Of a stretch of DNA of 64,000 nt, positions 26,442 through 35,543 are shown piece by piece. Position 1 is the stretch's first letter; each line of letters begins with the position of its first letter. A model generated the notes under the pieces. The model searched no databases and was not told the origin of the DNA. It saw nothing but the letters and a program-made list of their open reading frames with translations. Source of the stretch: Corallincola platygyrae. Lineage in GTDB: Bacteria > Pseudomonadota > Gammaproteobacteria > Enterobacterales > Neiellaceae. The position numbers and the translations under genes are program-made. The stretch lies in the NCBI RefSeq assembly GCF_039544265.1, contig NZ_BAABLI010000017.1, forward strand, positions 62,001 to 126,000, read 5' to 3'.

Positions 26442-26795
26442 CTCTTGTTTCAAACTGGCCTGCAGGGCAGGCCAGTCAGCGTTTCTCAGCGCCTCTATCC
26501 AAACAGTGGCTGACATCTCCTCGTACTGCAGCAATAGCTCGATATCCCAGCCCTGCAAATGCCAAACGTGCCTGTCAGCACCCTGGTCTTTACTCATCAC
26601 TTTAAGGTCCAACGACTGGCAAAACGCCACAGCCCAATCAGGAAAAGACTCCCAGCGGATTTGAGTTGAGCTCAATTGGCAGTGATTATCGGCCATCAAC
26701 CATAAGTCAGCCTCACGCTCAGGCACACCCTCTGGTGCAGTGAAAAGCTCGGGTTTCATCATCAATTTGTATCTCAATCCAGGATCTGTTCTCAT
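26409..26795 (-). CDS. DUF3630-like small protein
   Basis: This soluble protein of about 128 residues is rich in Trp and acidic residues (RWESFPDWAVAFCQSLDLKV ... HLQGWDIELLLQYEEMSATVWIEAL). That pattern recalls DUF3630, a family of marine gammaproteobacteria with no known function. The start is uncertain: ATG at 26795 is shown, a TTG three codons up and an ATG ten codons down are possible, and none has a strong ribosome site. Confidence 0.6.
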   Translation of the reverse strand: MRTDPGLRYKLMMKPELFTAPEGVPEREADLWLMADNHCQLSSTQIRWESFPDWAVAFCQSLDLKVMSKDQGADRHVWHLQGWDIELLLQYEEMSATVWIEALRNADWPALQASLKQELSFVAEETSK

Positions 26796-26862
26796 GATAA
26801 CCAAGTAAATTACTCAAGTAATCACAGACAAGCTAGCTTGCGAGTTCTTCTTAGGGGGTATA

Positions 26863-28305
26863 GTGCAGCTTTCTAATCAATACGCCAACTTAGGTGAGGC
26901 ATTCAGCCAAACCATAGATCCCGAGTCGGTCGCCCTGCCTGCGCTCTTGCTCTGGAATCAACCGCTGGCCGAATATCTCGGTATCGACGCCACTTCTCCG
27001 AAACAGTTGGCGACCTACTTCGCAGGTAATGAGCGTTTACCCGGTTCCACGCCCATAGCCTGTGCATATTCCGGGCACCAATTTGGTCATTTTAATCCCC
27101 AGTTAGGCGATGGCCGCGCTCATCTTCTCGGTGAACTGACTGACAAACAGGGGAATCAGTGGGACTTGCAACTAAAAGGGTCTGGGCGAACGCGATTTTC
27201 TCGCCAGGGCGATGGTAAATGCGCGCTGAGCCCTGCGCTACGTGAATACCTGATGAGTGAAGCCATGTTCGCATTAGGCGTACCCACTACTCGCGCATTG
27301 GCGGTCGTGACTACTGGTGAGCAGGTATTCAGAGAAGAGACCAAACCAGGCGCAGTGGTTACCCGCGTGGCATCAAGTCATCTGCGTGTCGGGACGTTTC
27401 AATACTTCGCCGCCCGCCAGGACCATGAGGCGCTCTCAACCCTGGTCGATTTTGCAATCGCACGCCACTACCCCGAACTGGCTGACAGTAAAAATCGCGC
27501 CTTGGCTCTGCTCGACGCCGTTATCGACAAACAGATCACCTTAATCACTCACTGGCTGCGAGTCGGGTTTATCCATGGCGTGATGAATACTGATAACACG
27601 GCCATCTCCGGTGAGACCATCGATTTTGGCCCCTGCGCCATGCTGGGCGTGTATCACCCAGGCACCGTCTACAGCTCTATCGACAGTCAGGGCCGTTATG
27701 CCTTTGGCAATCAGGCCACCATTTGTCGTTGGAATATGGCGCGACTAGCTGAAACGTTATTACCTCTTATCGATGAAGATGAAGAGGCCGCACTCGCCAA
27801 AGCAGAAGCCTTGATCGCCAACTTCGCAGGTAAGTTTGAACAAGCATATCTGGATATGAACGCCGCTAAGATAGGCATCACAAAACGAAAAGCGCCCGAC
27901 GGGGATTTGATCATTGAACTGCTCGAGCTGATGCAATCCCATAAGCTCGATTACACCCAAACCTATCAAGTTTTGGCAGATACACTCAGCTCAGGCAGTC
28001 CACTACCTGCAGAATTTGAGGGGCTTGAAGAGTGGGTCAACAAGTGGCACAACACCCTGCAGCAACGCAGTATTGAAACCAATGATGCGATGCAATTAAT
28101 GGCGAAAACCAACCCCGTAGTGATACCGCGCAATCACCACGTTGAAGCGGTATTGCAGATCGTTGAGCTTACAGGCAGAACCGACGCCTTTGATGCGTTT
28201 CTTGAAGTACTGAAACAGCCCTATGAAACACTGCCGACCACGTCGAATTATCAGGACACACCTGCAGATGGAGATCAGTATTACCAGACGTTTTGTGGGA
28301 CCTGA
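26863..28305 (+). CDS. selO: SelO protein adenylyltransferase (YdiU)
   Basis: This is a pseudokinase-fold enzyme that transfers AMP to proteins in the redox stress response. It has 480 residues, like E. coli SelO (478). Diagnostic blocks are AYSGHQFGHFNPQLGDGRAHLLGE, LKGSGRTRFSRQGDGKCAL and the metal-binding HGVMNTDNTAISGETIDFGPCAML. Two cysteines known to pair in E. coli SelO have counterparts here: C258 (DFGPC) and C478 (FCGT at the C-terminus). The start is a GTG preceded by AGGGGGT. Confidence 0.95.
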   Translation: MQLSNQYANLGEAFSQTIDPESVALPALLLWNQPLAEYLGIDATSPKQLATYFAGNERLPGSTPIACAYSGHQFGHFNPQLGDGRAHLLGELTDKQGNQWDLQLKGSGRTRFSRQGDGKCALSPALREYLMSEAMFALGVPTTRALAVVTTGEQVFREETKPGAVVTRVASSHLRVGTFQYFAARQDHEALSTLVDFAIARHYPELADSKNRALALLDAVIDKQITLITHWLRVGFIHGVMNTDNTAISGETIDFGPCAMLGVYHPGTVYSSIDSQGRYAFGNQATICRWNMARLAETLLPLIDEDEEAALAKAEALIANFAGKFEQAYLDMNAAKIGITKRKAPDGDLIIELLELMQSHKLDYTQTYQVLADTLSSGSPLPAEFEGLEEWVNKWHNTLQQRSIETNDAMQLMAKTNPVVIPRNHHVEAVLQIVELTGRTDAFDAFLEVLKQPYETLPTTSNYQDTPADGDQYYQTFCGT

Positions 28306-28433
28306 TTTTTATAACTAAAACTCTGATTGACCTGCATCAGCCAGCCTCAGGTGAGAGCTGGCTATAGTGCGGTTGTCTTTCAGTGTAGCTAGCTACGAAT
28401 TCAATGATGTAAACAAAAGGGCGACCAACAGGT

Positions 28434-28757
28434 ATGTTTAAGCGACTCTTTCCAATTTTTACGGCAACACTCGCGGCAACAGTACCACTACTGTTTACCT
28501 CTGCGGCGCAGGCTGATGATATCGCCGAAGGCAAGGCAAAAGCTCAAAGTTGCGCGGCCTGCCATGGCAAAGAGGGGATCTCCTCAATCCCCATGTACCC
28601 TAACCTGGCAGGTCAAAAACAGATGTACTTTGAGATGCAGATGAAAGCATTTCGTGATGGCAGCCGACCCAACCCGATCATGGCCAACTTTGCCAAACCG
28701 TTAACGGATGAAGATATCCGCCAAATAGCGGCCTACTACGCAAGCTTGAAGCACTGA
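28434..28757 (+). CDS. Small periplasmic cytochrome c (class I)
   Basis: This 107-residue protein has a signal peptide (to AQA-DD), one haem site CAACH at about residues 40-44 and a likely axial Met in NPIMANFAKPL. It resembles one half of cytochrome c4 and the c553 type. It is an electron carrier of unknown partner. Single gene. Confidence 0.88.
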   Translation: MFKRLFPIFTATLAATVPLLFTSAAQADDIAEGKAKAQSCAACHGKEGISSIPMYPNLAGQKQMYFEMQMKAFRDGSRPNPIMANFAKPLTDEDIRQIAAYYASLKH

Positions 28758-28801
28758 TCGTGTTGGCGCCTCTAAGCTCAGCAGCCCCAGGGTGATCACA
28801 G

Positions 28802-29158
28802 CTAAAAGGTGATCACCTTATTTGCTTCCAGCGTCCAGGCAGATAACTCTATCAAGGTGCCAATCTCGGCACCGTCTATCAGAGGCAACTCACTGATACC
28901 ACGGGCATCACAGCAGGTTTTACACAGCTTAACGTCTGCACCTTGCGCGATCGCCAGATCCAGCATTTCGCCCGCGTTATACCCCTCTGCAGGGTGTTGA
29001 TTTGATAGCGCCAGGGTGACGGCATCCGACATTAGAAATAGCCGGATAGTTACCTCGTCACCATGTTGCTCTTTCAAGTTAGTCGCCAAACGAAGGCCGT
29101 TATAACTGCTCTCATTGCCATAAGGTGCGTGGTTAAGAATAAACAAGAGAGTTTGCAT
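28802..29158 (-). CDS. ychN: YchN-like DsrE-family protein
   Basis: This 118-residue cytoplasmic protein of the DsrE/YchN group has the same length as E. coli YchN. Shared blocks are LRLAxxL, RLFLMSDAVTLAL, EGYNxxEMLD, VKLCKTCCDARGI, LPLIDGAEIGTL and the end WTLEANKVITF. The Cys cluster CKTCC is the putative persulfide-carrying site. YchN forms hexamers; its sulfur-relay role is inferred from the family. Confidence 0.9.
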   Translation of the reverse strand: MQTLLFILNHAPYGNESSYNGLRLATNLKEQHGDEVTIRLFLMSDAVTLALSNQHPAEGYNAGEMLDLAIAQGADVKLCKTCCDARGISELPLIDGAEIGTLIELSAWTLEANKVITF

Positions 29159-29363
29159 CTGATTGGATCCCTTTAGAAGTACTTCGGCCCATAGTAGACA
29201 GTCAACAAGTCACGCATATTCACATTGATCAAAGGGGCGAGCGTTAAAAAGCAGTAAACGCCTTTAATTCTATTTTTTAGGATCTTTTGTCGGTTTTAAT
29301 CTGATTTTTGTTCTTATTAATTATCGATAAGCTTTATCCATATCAAATTGGAGGAGCAGCTTT

Positions 29364-30053
29364 ATGTTAACCCTACGCAAAGCCAGCGAACGTGGACACA
29401 TCAATCTCGGCTGGCTCGATAGCCACCATAGCTTTTCCTTTGGTCACTATTACGACCCAGCCCATATGGGCGTTTCAGTACTGCGGGTGATAAATCAGGA
29501 TATCGTGCAGCCCAACGCAGGCTTCGATACCCATCCCCATCAGGATATGGAGATCTTGAGCTACGTGCTTTCCGGCAAACTGGCCCACAAAGACAGCATG
29601 GGGCATATGCAGGAGATCCCCGTCGGTGAATTCCAACTGATGAGTGCAGGCACCGGGGTAACTCACTCGGAATACAATGGTGCAGAGGGACAGACCACAG
29701 AGTTTCTACAGATATGGATCCGTCCCGATACCAAGGGCCTGACACCCAGTTATCAGCAACAGGCATTCGATGGCAAAGGGCTGGTGAAAGTGGTTTCGCC
29801 TGATGGCAGTGACAGCAGCCTGAAGATACATCAGGATGTCAGTGTTTATCGGGGACGGTTCGAAGCCGATGAGCAAATCGATTTGCCAAAAACCGTTGGG
29901 CGCCAAGGGTACCTACAACTGGTGAGTGGCGAAGTAGCAGTAAACGGAATAACGCTGACCGCAGGTGATGGCGTGGCGGTTGCTACGGATGAAGGGCTTG
30001 TGACACTTAGCAGCATCAGCGCCAGTGAATGGTTATGGTTTGACTTGCCTTAG
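29364..30053 (+). CDS. Pirin-family bicupin (YhhW-like)
   Basis: This 229-residue protein has a GGAGGAG ribosome site before the ATG. The N-terminal cupin carries the metal ligands FDTHPHQDMEILSYVLSGKLAHKDSMG and SAGTGVTHSEYN. The length and C-terminal cupin remnant are those of the short YhhW type, which has quercetinase activity in vitro. It is a single cytoplasmic gene with a hairpin (AAGGGGTGG / CCACCCCTT at 30112-30135) downstream. Confidence 0.9.
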   Translation: MLTLRKASERGHINLGWLDSHHSFSFGHYYDPAHMGVSVLRVINQDIVQPNAGFDTHPHQDMEILSYVLSGKLAHKDSMGHMQEIPVGEFQLMSAGTGVTHSEYNGAEGQTTEFLQIWIRPDTKGLTPSYQQQAFDGKGLVKVVSPDGSDSSLKIHQDVSVYRGRFEADEQIDLPKTVGRQGYLQLVSGEVAVNGITLTAGDGVAVATDEGLVTLSSISASEWLWFDLP

Positions 30054-30208
30054 CTAGTTGCAGCGTAGTGGTTTATATCGGGGTCTGAATAGTATTGGGC
30101 GCATCAATCATAAGGGGTGGCGAAAACCACCCCTTGCCTAAGGCGCCATCAACAGCTCCAATTCAGAACAGCTAAAGCCGCGCGCCTAAACGTATCAATA
30201 TACAAAGC

Positions 30209-30745
30209 CTAGCCAGTATAAGCACCGCTTGAGTAGTGTAGCTCGTAGCTATGGCTGTAGATCTCAAGGATGTTGCCGAACGGGTCTTCCATATAGATCA
30301 TGCGGTAAGGCTTTTCGCCCGGATAATAGTAACGCGGCTCTTTCATGCGGCGTTTACCACCTGCAGCTTCGATCTTCTCAGCCAACTCTTCCAGGTTCGG
30401 ATCCTGCACGCAAAAGTGGAAGATACCGGTTTTCCAGTACTCAAAATTGTCTTCCGGGTTCTCCTGGTTTTTAAACTGGAACAACTCAACACCAATGCGA
30501 TCACCGGTGGACAGGTGTGCGATGCGGAAGTGGTCCCAACCAGGGCCAAAAACGTCGGTACACATCTGGCCAATAGCGCTGTCGTCTTCCACCACTTCCG
30601 TCGGTGGCATGATCAGGTACCAGCCCAACACTTCGGTGTAGAACTTCACTGCGGCTTCCAGATCAGGCACAGAGATACCGATATGAGAAAAGGTACGTGG
30701 ATAAGGCGTCGGGGTTGCTGCTGGTTCTTGTGATTGCTGGGTCAT
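30209..30745 (-). CDS. VOC (glyoxalase/dioxygenase-fold) protein
   Basis: The start is set at the ATG at 30745, with AGGAG seven bases upstream. The product has about 178 residues in the vicinal-oxygen-chelate fold: FSHIGISVPDLEAAVKFYTEVLGWY, FHFCVQDPNLEELAEKIEAAGGK and YMEDPFGNILEIYSHSYE, with His and Glu in ligand positions. The substrate is unknown. A divergent LysR gene starts 93 bp away and is its likely regulator. Confidence 0.85.
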   Translation of the reverse strand: MTQQSQEPAATPTPYPRTFSHIGISVPDLEAAVKFYTEVLGWYLIMPPTEVVEDDSAIGQMCTDVFGPGWDHFRIAHLSTGDRIGVELFQFKNQENPEDNFEYWKTGIFHFCVQDPNLEELAEKIEAAGGKRRMKEPRYYYPGEKPYRMIYMEDPFGNILEIYSHSYELHYSSGAYTG

Positions 30746-30811
30746 GTTCTTGCTCCTGTTTAGAAGATGAACAAAGTGTAGTTTCGAACCCAAAAGATGG
30801 TAAATTATCGT

Positions 30812-30829
30812 TTATCATGGCTTTGATAA
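30812..30829. promoter_or_regulatory. Putative LysR operator between VOC and LysR genes
   Basis: A perfect inverted repeat, TTATCA (30812-30817) and TGATAA (30824-30829), lies in the 93-bp divergent spacer. Its symmetric ATC-to-GAT spacing is the kind LysR regulators bind. Partial copies occur on both sides (ATTATCG, GTTATGATAA). Confidence 0.5.
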
Positions 30830-30838
30830 TGGTTCGTT

Positions 30839-31708
30839 ATGATAAACCCACTTCATCTTCGTACCTTTCTGGTATTGGCAGAAACCGGTCATTTCACCCA
30901 GACCGCTGAGCGACTTTTTATGACCCAGCCGGGAGTCAGTCAGCACATCAAAAAGCTCGAAGCCGCCCTCAATACGTCGCTATTACAACGCTATGGCAAA
31001 CAGTTTGAGTTGACCGAAGCAGGGGAAAAACTCAGGCAATACGGGCTGCAGCGGGAATACGAAGAGGAACTGCTGCTATCGCAGCTGAACGAAGATGACG
31101 CTTATCAGGGTGAATGCCGATTGGCCAGCTCTGGCGCCATCGCTACCCGCATCTACCCCGAGCTACTAGTGCTACAGCAAACCCACCCAATGCTCTCATT
31201 TCAACTGGAAGCGGCACCGAACGAAGGCATTATCAAACGTGTCCAACAGAACCTGTGTGAACTTGGGATCGTCACCCGCAAAAGTGGTGATCCTGAGATG
31301 TCAGAAACCAAGCTGGGCACAGATACACTTTGCTTAGTGCTGCCGGTTGGCGAATCACACGATTGGGAAAACTTGTGTCGTTTGGGCTTTATCAATCACC
31401 CCGACGGGCATCACTACGCCACACAGGTATTGGCCGCTAACTACGGCGACAAATTCAGTCAAATGGGTCAGTTCAAGCAGCAGGGATTTATTAACCAGCT
31501 CAGTCAGATCCTGCTACCTGTTTCACGGGGCCTGGGGTTTACTGTGCTACCGCAATCAGCACTTGTACATAACCCACTCGCAGTGGATATCGCAAAGCTG
31601 TCGCAACCCGTAAATGAAACGGTTTACCTAATTACCAAGAAGCACCGTCCACTGGCCAAGCGTTATCAACTGCTGAATGAGAAACTTACTGGCTTGTGGC
31701 AAAGCTAG
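30839..31708 (+). CDS. LysR-family transcriptional regulator
   Basis: This 289-residue regulator has an N-terminal winged helix (FLVLAETGHFTQTAERLFMTQPGVSQHIKKLEAALNTSLLQRYGKQFELTEAGEKL) and a C-terminal effector-binding domain starting near ECRLASSGAIATRIYPELL. It is divergent from the VOC gene, with an inverted repeat between them, so local control of that gene is likely. The effector is unknown. Confidence 0.92.
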   Translation: MINPLHLRTFLVLAETGHFTQTAERLFMTQPGVSQHIKKLEAALNTSLLQRYGKQFELTEAGEKLRQYGLQREYEEELLLSQLNEDDAYQGECRLASSGAIATRIYPELLVLQQTHPMLSFQLEAAPNEGIIKRVQQNLCELGIVTRKSGDPEMSETKLGTDTLCLVLPVGESHDWENLCRLGFINHPDGHHYATQVLAANYGDKFSQMGQFKQQGFINQLSQILLPVSRGLGFTVLPQSALVHNPLAVDIAKLSQPVNETVYLITKKHRPLAKRYQLLNEKLTGLWQS

Positions 31709-31714
31709 CTACAT

Positions 31715-32662
31715 CTACCAAAATGTCGAGATACCCAGCGCGAAAGAGTCAGAATCTACGCCCGTGTCTTTGTGGGTACGGGATCCGACATAAGCCAGTT
31801 TGACGCCGAGATGTTTGTTGATAGGAAAACCAACACTTAGCGCCCAGGCAGTGTTTTGTTTCTCTGAATCCTTTGTGATCCCATTCACCTTGGGGCGACC
31901 GCCATAGTTGTGCAGCACACTTGCACTGGCCCAAACACCCGGCATGAAATCATAAATCAGATGGCCGCGTGCTGAATAAAGCGGCTCCTCTTCCAGCTTA
32001 TTGCCATCCCAGAATTCATCGTTTTCGGTATAGATGGCCGCCACAGCAGTACCCTCGAGAGACCATGGGCCGTTGCGGTACATGCCGCCAAACTGAGGGC
32101 GGAAGGTGTAGCGGTTAGAGCCGATATTAATCAACTTACTTTCCATGTAGTCACCGGTGGGTAACTGCACAGACAATCCGGCGCCAAAGATAAACTCGCT
32201 GTCCTGACTCTGTTTGATGCGGTACTGGCGGTACTCCTTGCCAGATAGAGCTGGAGCACCGTAGAGATTAACCGCAAAACGCACGATGGTATCGGTTGAA
32301 CCATCTCGCTTGGCTGTAGCACGTTCTCCATCGAGAATGCCGCGCCACTTTGCTTCCTGAAAGCCTTGGCCAACGCTGATTCGCGCGGTGCGGTCAAACA
32401 GAGAGAACGAGCGAATATACCGGGCAGCCACGGTATGAATATCTGCGGTCACATCTTCCAGTTGCAGCACTGGGTCAACGTCTACCGACACATCGGAATA
32501 AACATAGGCCGCTCCAAGAAAATTCATGTCCACCGGCAGGTGAGACCAACGTCTGGGAGTAAGCTCTTCCGCCATCAAGCTGGCCGAAGGCAATGCCAAC
32601 AAACAGGCGCCAATAATCGACCTGGTAACAAGTGAGCGAGAAGAATATTCCTTTGACGACAC
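31715..32662 (-). CDS. Outer-membrane transporter-like protein (phenol MetA_deg family)
   Basis: This 315-residue protein starts at a GTG with GGGGAG five bases upstream. The signal peptide (to LMA-EEL) follows a charged N-terminus. Beta strands such as PRRWSHLPVDMNFLGAAYVYSDVSV, FGAGLSVQLPTGDY, PQFGGMYRNGPWSLEGTAVAAIY and a terminal FALGISTFW indicate an outer-membrane barrel of the PF13557 type. Transport of hydrophobic compounds is a family guess. It is convergent with the LysR gene. Confidence 0.75.
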   Translation of the reverse strand: MSSKEYSSRSLVTRSIIGACLLALPSASLMAEELTPRRWSHLPVDMNFLGAAYVYSDVSVDVDPVLQLEDVTADIHTVAARYIRSFSLFDRTARISVGQGFQEAKWRGILDGERATAKRDGSTDTIVRFAVNLYGAPALSGKEYRQYRIKQSQDSEFIFGAGLSVQLPTGDYMESKLINIGSNRYTFRPQFGGMYRNGPWSLEGTAVAAIYTENDEFWDGNKLEEEPLYSARGHLIYDFMPGVWASASVLHNYGGRPKVNGITKDSEKQNTAWALSVGFPINKHLGVKLAYVGSRTHKDTGVDSDSFALGISTFW

Positions 32663-32802
32663 AGCGACTCCCCATCATTCGCAAGCACCCAGGCGGGCAC
32701 AGTTTACACTTTGTTAACATAATGCATGGCTAGCGCGACGGGCGCAATGTTGGGATAAGGAAAGGAAAAGAGAAAAGGAAAGAGTGGGCTCGTTAGCTGG
32801 GA

Positions 32803-34626
32803 TTAGCGCCCTAACAGATGGTCGCAGATAACTTCCAAAAAAGGCTCGCCAAAACGCATCAGCTTGCGCTCACCAACACCACTGATTTGCAGCAGTTCAG
32901 CTTCTCGTGTGGGTTTATCCTGCGCCATTTGCAGCAGGGTGGCATCATTGAACACCACGTAAGGCGGCACACCTTCATCTTCGGCCAGTTTTTTCCGCAG
33001 ACCTCGTAAGCGGGCAAACAGACGGCGGTCATCACCTTCAAGTTCAATCTGGCGCTCCTGTTTTGCCAGACGCACCCTGGGTACCGCCAACTCAAGTGAC
33101 AATTCGCCACGCAACAGTGGCCTAGCCGCTTCGGTCAAACGCAGGATGGAGCTTTGAGTAATGTCCTGAACCAAAAAGCCCAGATGCACCAGTTGGCGGA
33201 CCACACTCAGCCAATGCTCCGGTGATTTGTCTTTGCCAATGCCCCAGGTCGATAACTTGTTGTGGCCATGCTCTCTGACCCGTGCGGTGTCAGCGCCACG
33301 CAGTACTTCCACCAGATAGCCAGCACCAAATCGCTGACCCATACGATAGATACAGGAAAGCACTTTTTGCGCATCGACCACACCATCGTAGCGCTTTGGG
33401 GGATCCAGGCAGATATCGCAGTTGCCGCAGCTCTTTTTGCGTGGCTCGCCAAAGTAATGCAGCAACACCTGACGGCGACAGTTCTGAGCTTCCGAAAAGG
33501 CCGCCATGGCATTGAGCTTGTGCTGCTCCACCTGCTGCTGACGGGGGTTCTCAATATTCTCCAACAGTCGTCGAACTCTGCTGATATCTGCAGGATCATA
33601 GAGCAGCAGAGCTTCTGCGGGCAGACCATCACGGCCACCGCGTCCGGTTTCCTGATAATAGGATTCGATATTTTTCGGGATATCGTAGTGCACCACAAAC
33701 CGCACATTAGGTTTGTCGATACCCATACCAAAAGCCACCGTCGCGACCACGATCGCCAGTTCATCCTTAACAAACTTTTCCTGCACCGAATTACGCTTAT
33801 CCAGCTCTATACCGGCATGATAAGCATCGCAGTCAAAACCTTTGGCACGCAGGCGTTCACTGATGTCTTCCACCCGTTTACGGCTGGTGCAGTAGATGAT
33901 CCCACTCTGGCCTTTACGGGCCGTGAGGTATTCAGTGAGCTGATCGAATGGCTTGTACTTTTCGATCTGGTTGTAGCGGATATTGGGACGGTCAAAGCTG
34001 CCCAAGTGCAGATATGGCTGCTGCAGACCAAGCTGCGCCAGAATATCGGTACGGGTGGCGTGGTCCGCCGTCGCGGTCAGTGCAGCAACAGGCACATGGG
34101 GAAACAGCCGTTTTAGCTGGCCCAAGGCGGCATATTCAGGCCGGAAATCGTGCCCCCACTGACTGACACAGTGCGCTTCATCAATGGCAAACATAGCCAA
34201 AGGCAGTTGCTGTAATCGCTCAAGAAAACTCGATTGTAGTAAACGCTCTGGCGCTACATAAAGCAGCTTTAACTCGCCATGGGCCAATTGATTCAGAGTT
34301 TTTATCTGCTGCTCACGGCTAAGCGTAGAGTTAAGGTACGCGGCACTCACGCCATTGCTGACCAGCTGGTCCACCTGGTCTTTCATCAGTGCAATCAGTG
34401 GTGACACCACGATAGTGACCCCATTTCGCATCAGCGCAGGGATCTGATAACAGACTGACTTTCCCGCCCCCGTAGGCATGATCACCAGGGCGTCAGCGCC
34501 TTGTGCCAACGCCATCACCACATCGGCCTGACCAGGGCGAAAACTGTCATAACCGAACACACTGTTAAGCTGGCTCAGCGCCATCGCGTGTAGGTCAGCA
34601 GATTGGGGGGCAGGGGCGGCCATCAT
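32803..34626 (-). CDS. recQ: ATP-dependent DNA helicase RecQ
   Basis: This 607-residue 3'-5' helicase acts in recombination and fork repair. Walker A is MPTGAGKSVCYQ, the DEAH box is IDEAHCVSQWGHDFRPEY, and motif VI is YYQETGRGGRDG. The zinc site is formed by CRRQVLLHYF and CGNCDIC, a winged-helix domain follows, and the HRDC domain ends the protein (LRGLRKKLAEDEGVPPYVVF). Length matches E. coli RecQ (609). It is divergent from yigI, a neighbourhood known from E. coli. Confidence 0.97.
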   Translation of the reverse strand: MMAAPAPQSADLHAMALSQLNSVFGYDSFRPGQADVVMALAQGADALVIMPTGAGKSVCYQIPALMRNGVTIVVSPLIALMKDQVDQLVSNGVSAAYLNSTLSREQQIKTLNQLAHGELKLLYVAPERLLQSSFLERLQQLPLAMFAIDEAHCVSQWGHDFRPEYAALGQLKRLFPHVPVAALTATADHATRTDILAQLGLQQPYLHLGSFDRPNIRYNQIEKYKPFDQLTEYLTARKGQSGIIYCTSRKRVEDISERLRAKGFDCDAYHAGIELDKRNSVQEKFVKDELAIVVATVAFGMGIDKPNVRFVVHYDIPKNIESYYQETGRGGRDGLPAEALLLYDPADISRVRRLLENIENPRQQQVEQHKLNAMAAFSEAQNCRRQVLLHYFGEPRKKSCGNCDICLDPPKRYDGVVDAQKVLSCIYRMGQRFGAGYLVEVLRGADTARVREHGHNKLSTWGIGKDKSPEHWLSVVRQLVHLGFLVQDITQSSILRLTEAARPLLRGELSLELAVPRVRLAKQERQIELEGDDRRLFARLRGLRKKLAEDEGVPPYVVFNDATLLQMAQDKPTREAELLQISGVGERKLMRFGEPFLEVICDHLLGR

Positions 34627-34850
34627 ATTGGGTGAGCAGGCTCTCTTCTGGATACGTTATATGAGTAAATCAGCCGGGAGCATAGGTCCCAGTAAAACGT
34701 CGGCTAGTTTACTCGTAAAGGGCGATCTTGTCTTGGCGTGTTGGCGGCAAATCCGACGACTGCACAAAAACCACACAAGTTGCTTGCGCTCTTGCGACAA
34801 GGAAGCTAGAAAATTGAATAATTACTCTAAATTGGCTTTGCCTGAACCTT

Positions 34851-35369
34851 ATGACTGCTGTTGAAAATCCAGAGACTGCCGTTGAGAATGCAGAGACCTC
34901 CCCTTACGTCGCTGCCGATATAACGCCCAAACTGGCGACCATCGCCCGACTTTTCACAGATCAGATGCCTTTTAATCGCACACTTGGTATCACTATTCCC
35001 TACTTCACCTGTGACAAGGTCGAGGTACATTTTGATATGCACGACGGACTGATTGGCAATCCCATTCAAAAAATCCTGCACGGCGGCGTCACTGCATCAG
35101 TGCTGGATGTGGCAGGCGGCCTGATCGCCATCGCTAACTTTCTAGCGAAATCAGACACCATGGACAAAACCGAGCTGAACAAGAAGCTGGCTCGGATGGG
35201 TACCATTGATATGCGGGTGGATTATCTGCGTCCCGGTCGCGGAGAATCGTTTGTCGCAACAGCAGAAGTGATCCGCTCAGGTAGTCGGGTCAGTGTATGC
35301 AGGATGGAGTTACACAATGAGCAGGGCTCACAAATTGCTTTTGGAACAGGCGCTTATATGCTGGGTTAA
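34851..35369 (+). CDS. yigI: Acyl-CoA thioesterase, YigI-like hot-dog fold
   Basis: This 172-residue hot-dog thioesterase has the core ILHGGVTASVLDVAGGLIAIAN with Asp in the helix, followed by GTIDMRVDYLRPGRGESFVATAEVIRSGSRVSV. An N-terminal extension of about 30 residues is rich in Glu/Ala. The family hydrolyses medium- and long-chain acyl-CoA. Location beside recQ agrees with E. coli yigI. Confidence 0.88.
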   Translation: MTAVENPETAVENAETSPYVAADITPKLATIARLFTDQMPFNRTLGITIPYFTCDKVEVHFDMHDGLIGNPIQKILHGGVTASVLDVAGGLIAIANFLAKSDTMDKTELNKKLARMGTIDMRVDYLRPGRGESFVATAEVIRSGSRVSVCRMELHNEQGSQIAFGTGAYMLG

Positions 35370-35543
35370 AACATAGTGGCTGCGAACCACCAGCGAACTG
35401 TGAGACACATCACAGATCGATCGCTTCTTTGTCCGGGCGCAAACACTCCCGGCGGGCCTACCTATATAGTCACCTGCACTTTCTAACCTCTGTTCGAGAT
35501 TCAGCTAGGCTTAACAGCCAGTTACTCGAAACAAGGAGTACAG

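Noticed and set aside
26863..28305. Possible frameshift or selenocysteine in selO
   Set aside because: The frame is continuous and both key positions are ordinary Cys codons; the length equals the bacterial family.
30251..30733. 160-codon plus-strand frame
   Set aside because: Antisense to the VOC gene, which has clear family motifs and a good ribosome site.
33262..34116. 284-codon open frame on the plus strand
   Set aside because: It lies wholly antisense to recQ, whose helicase motifs are intact; the translated sequence shows no family features.
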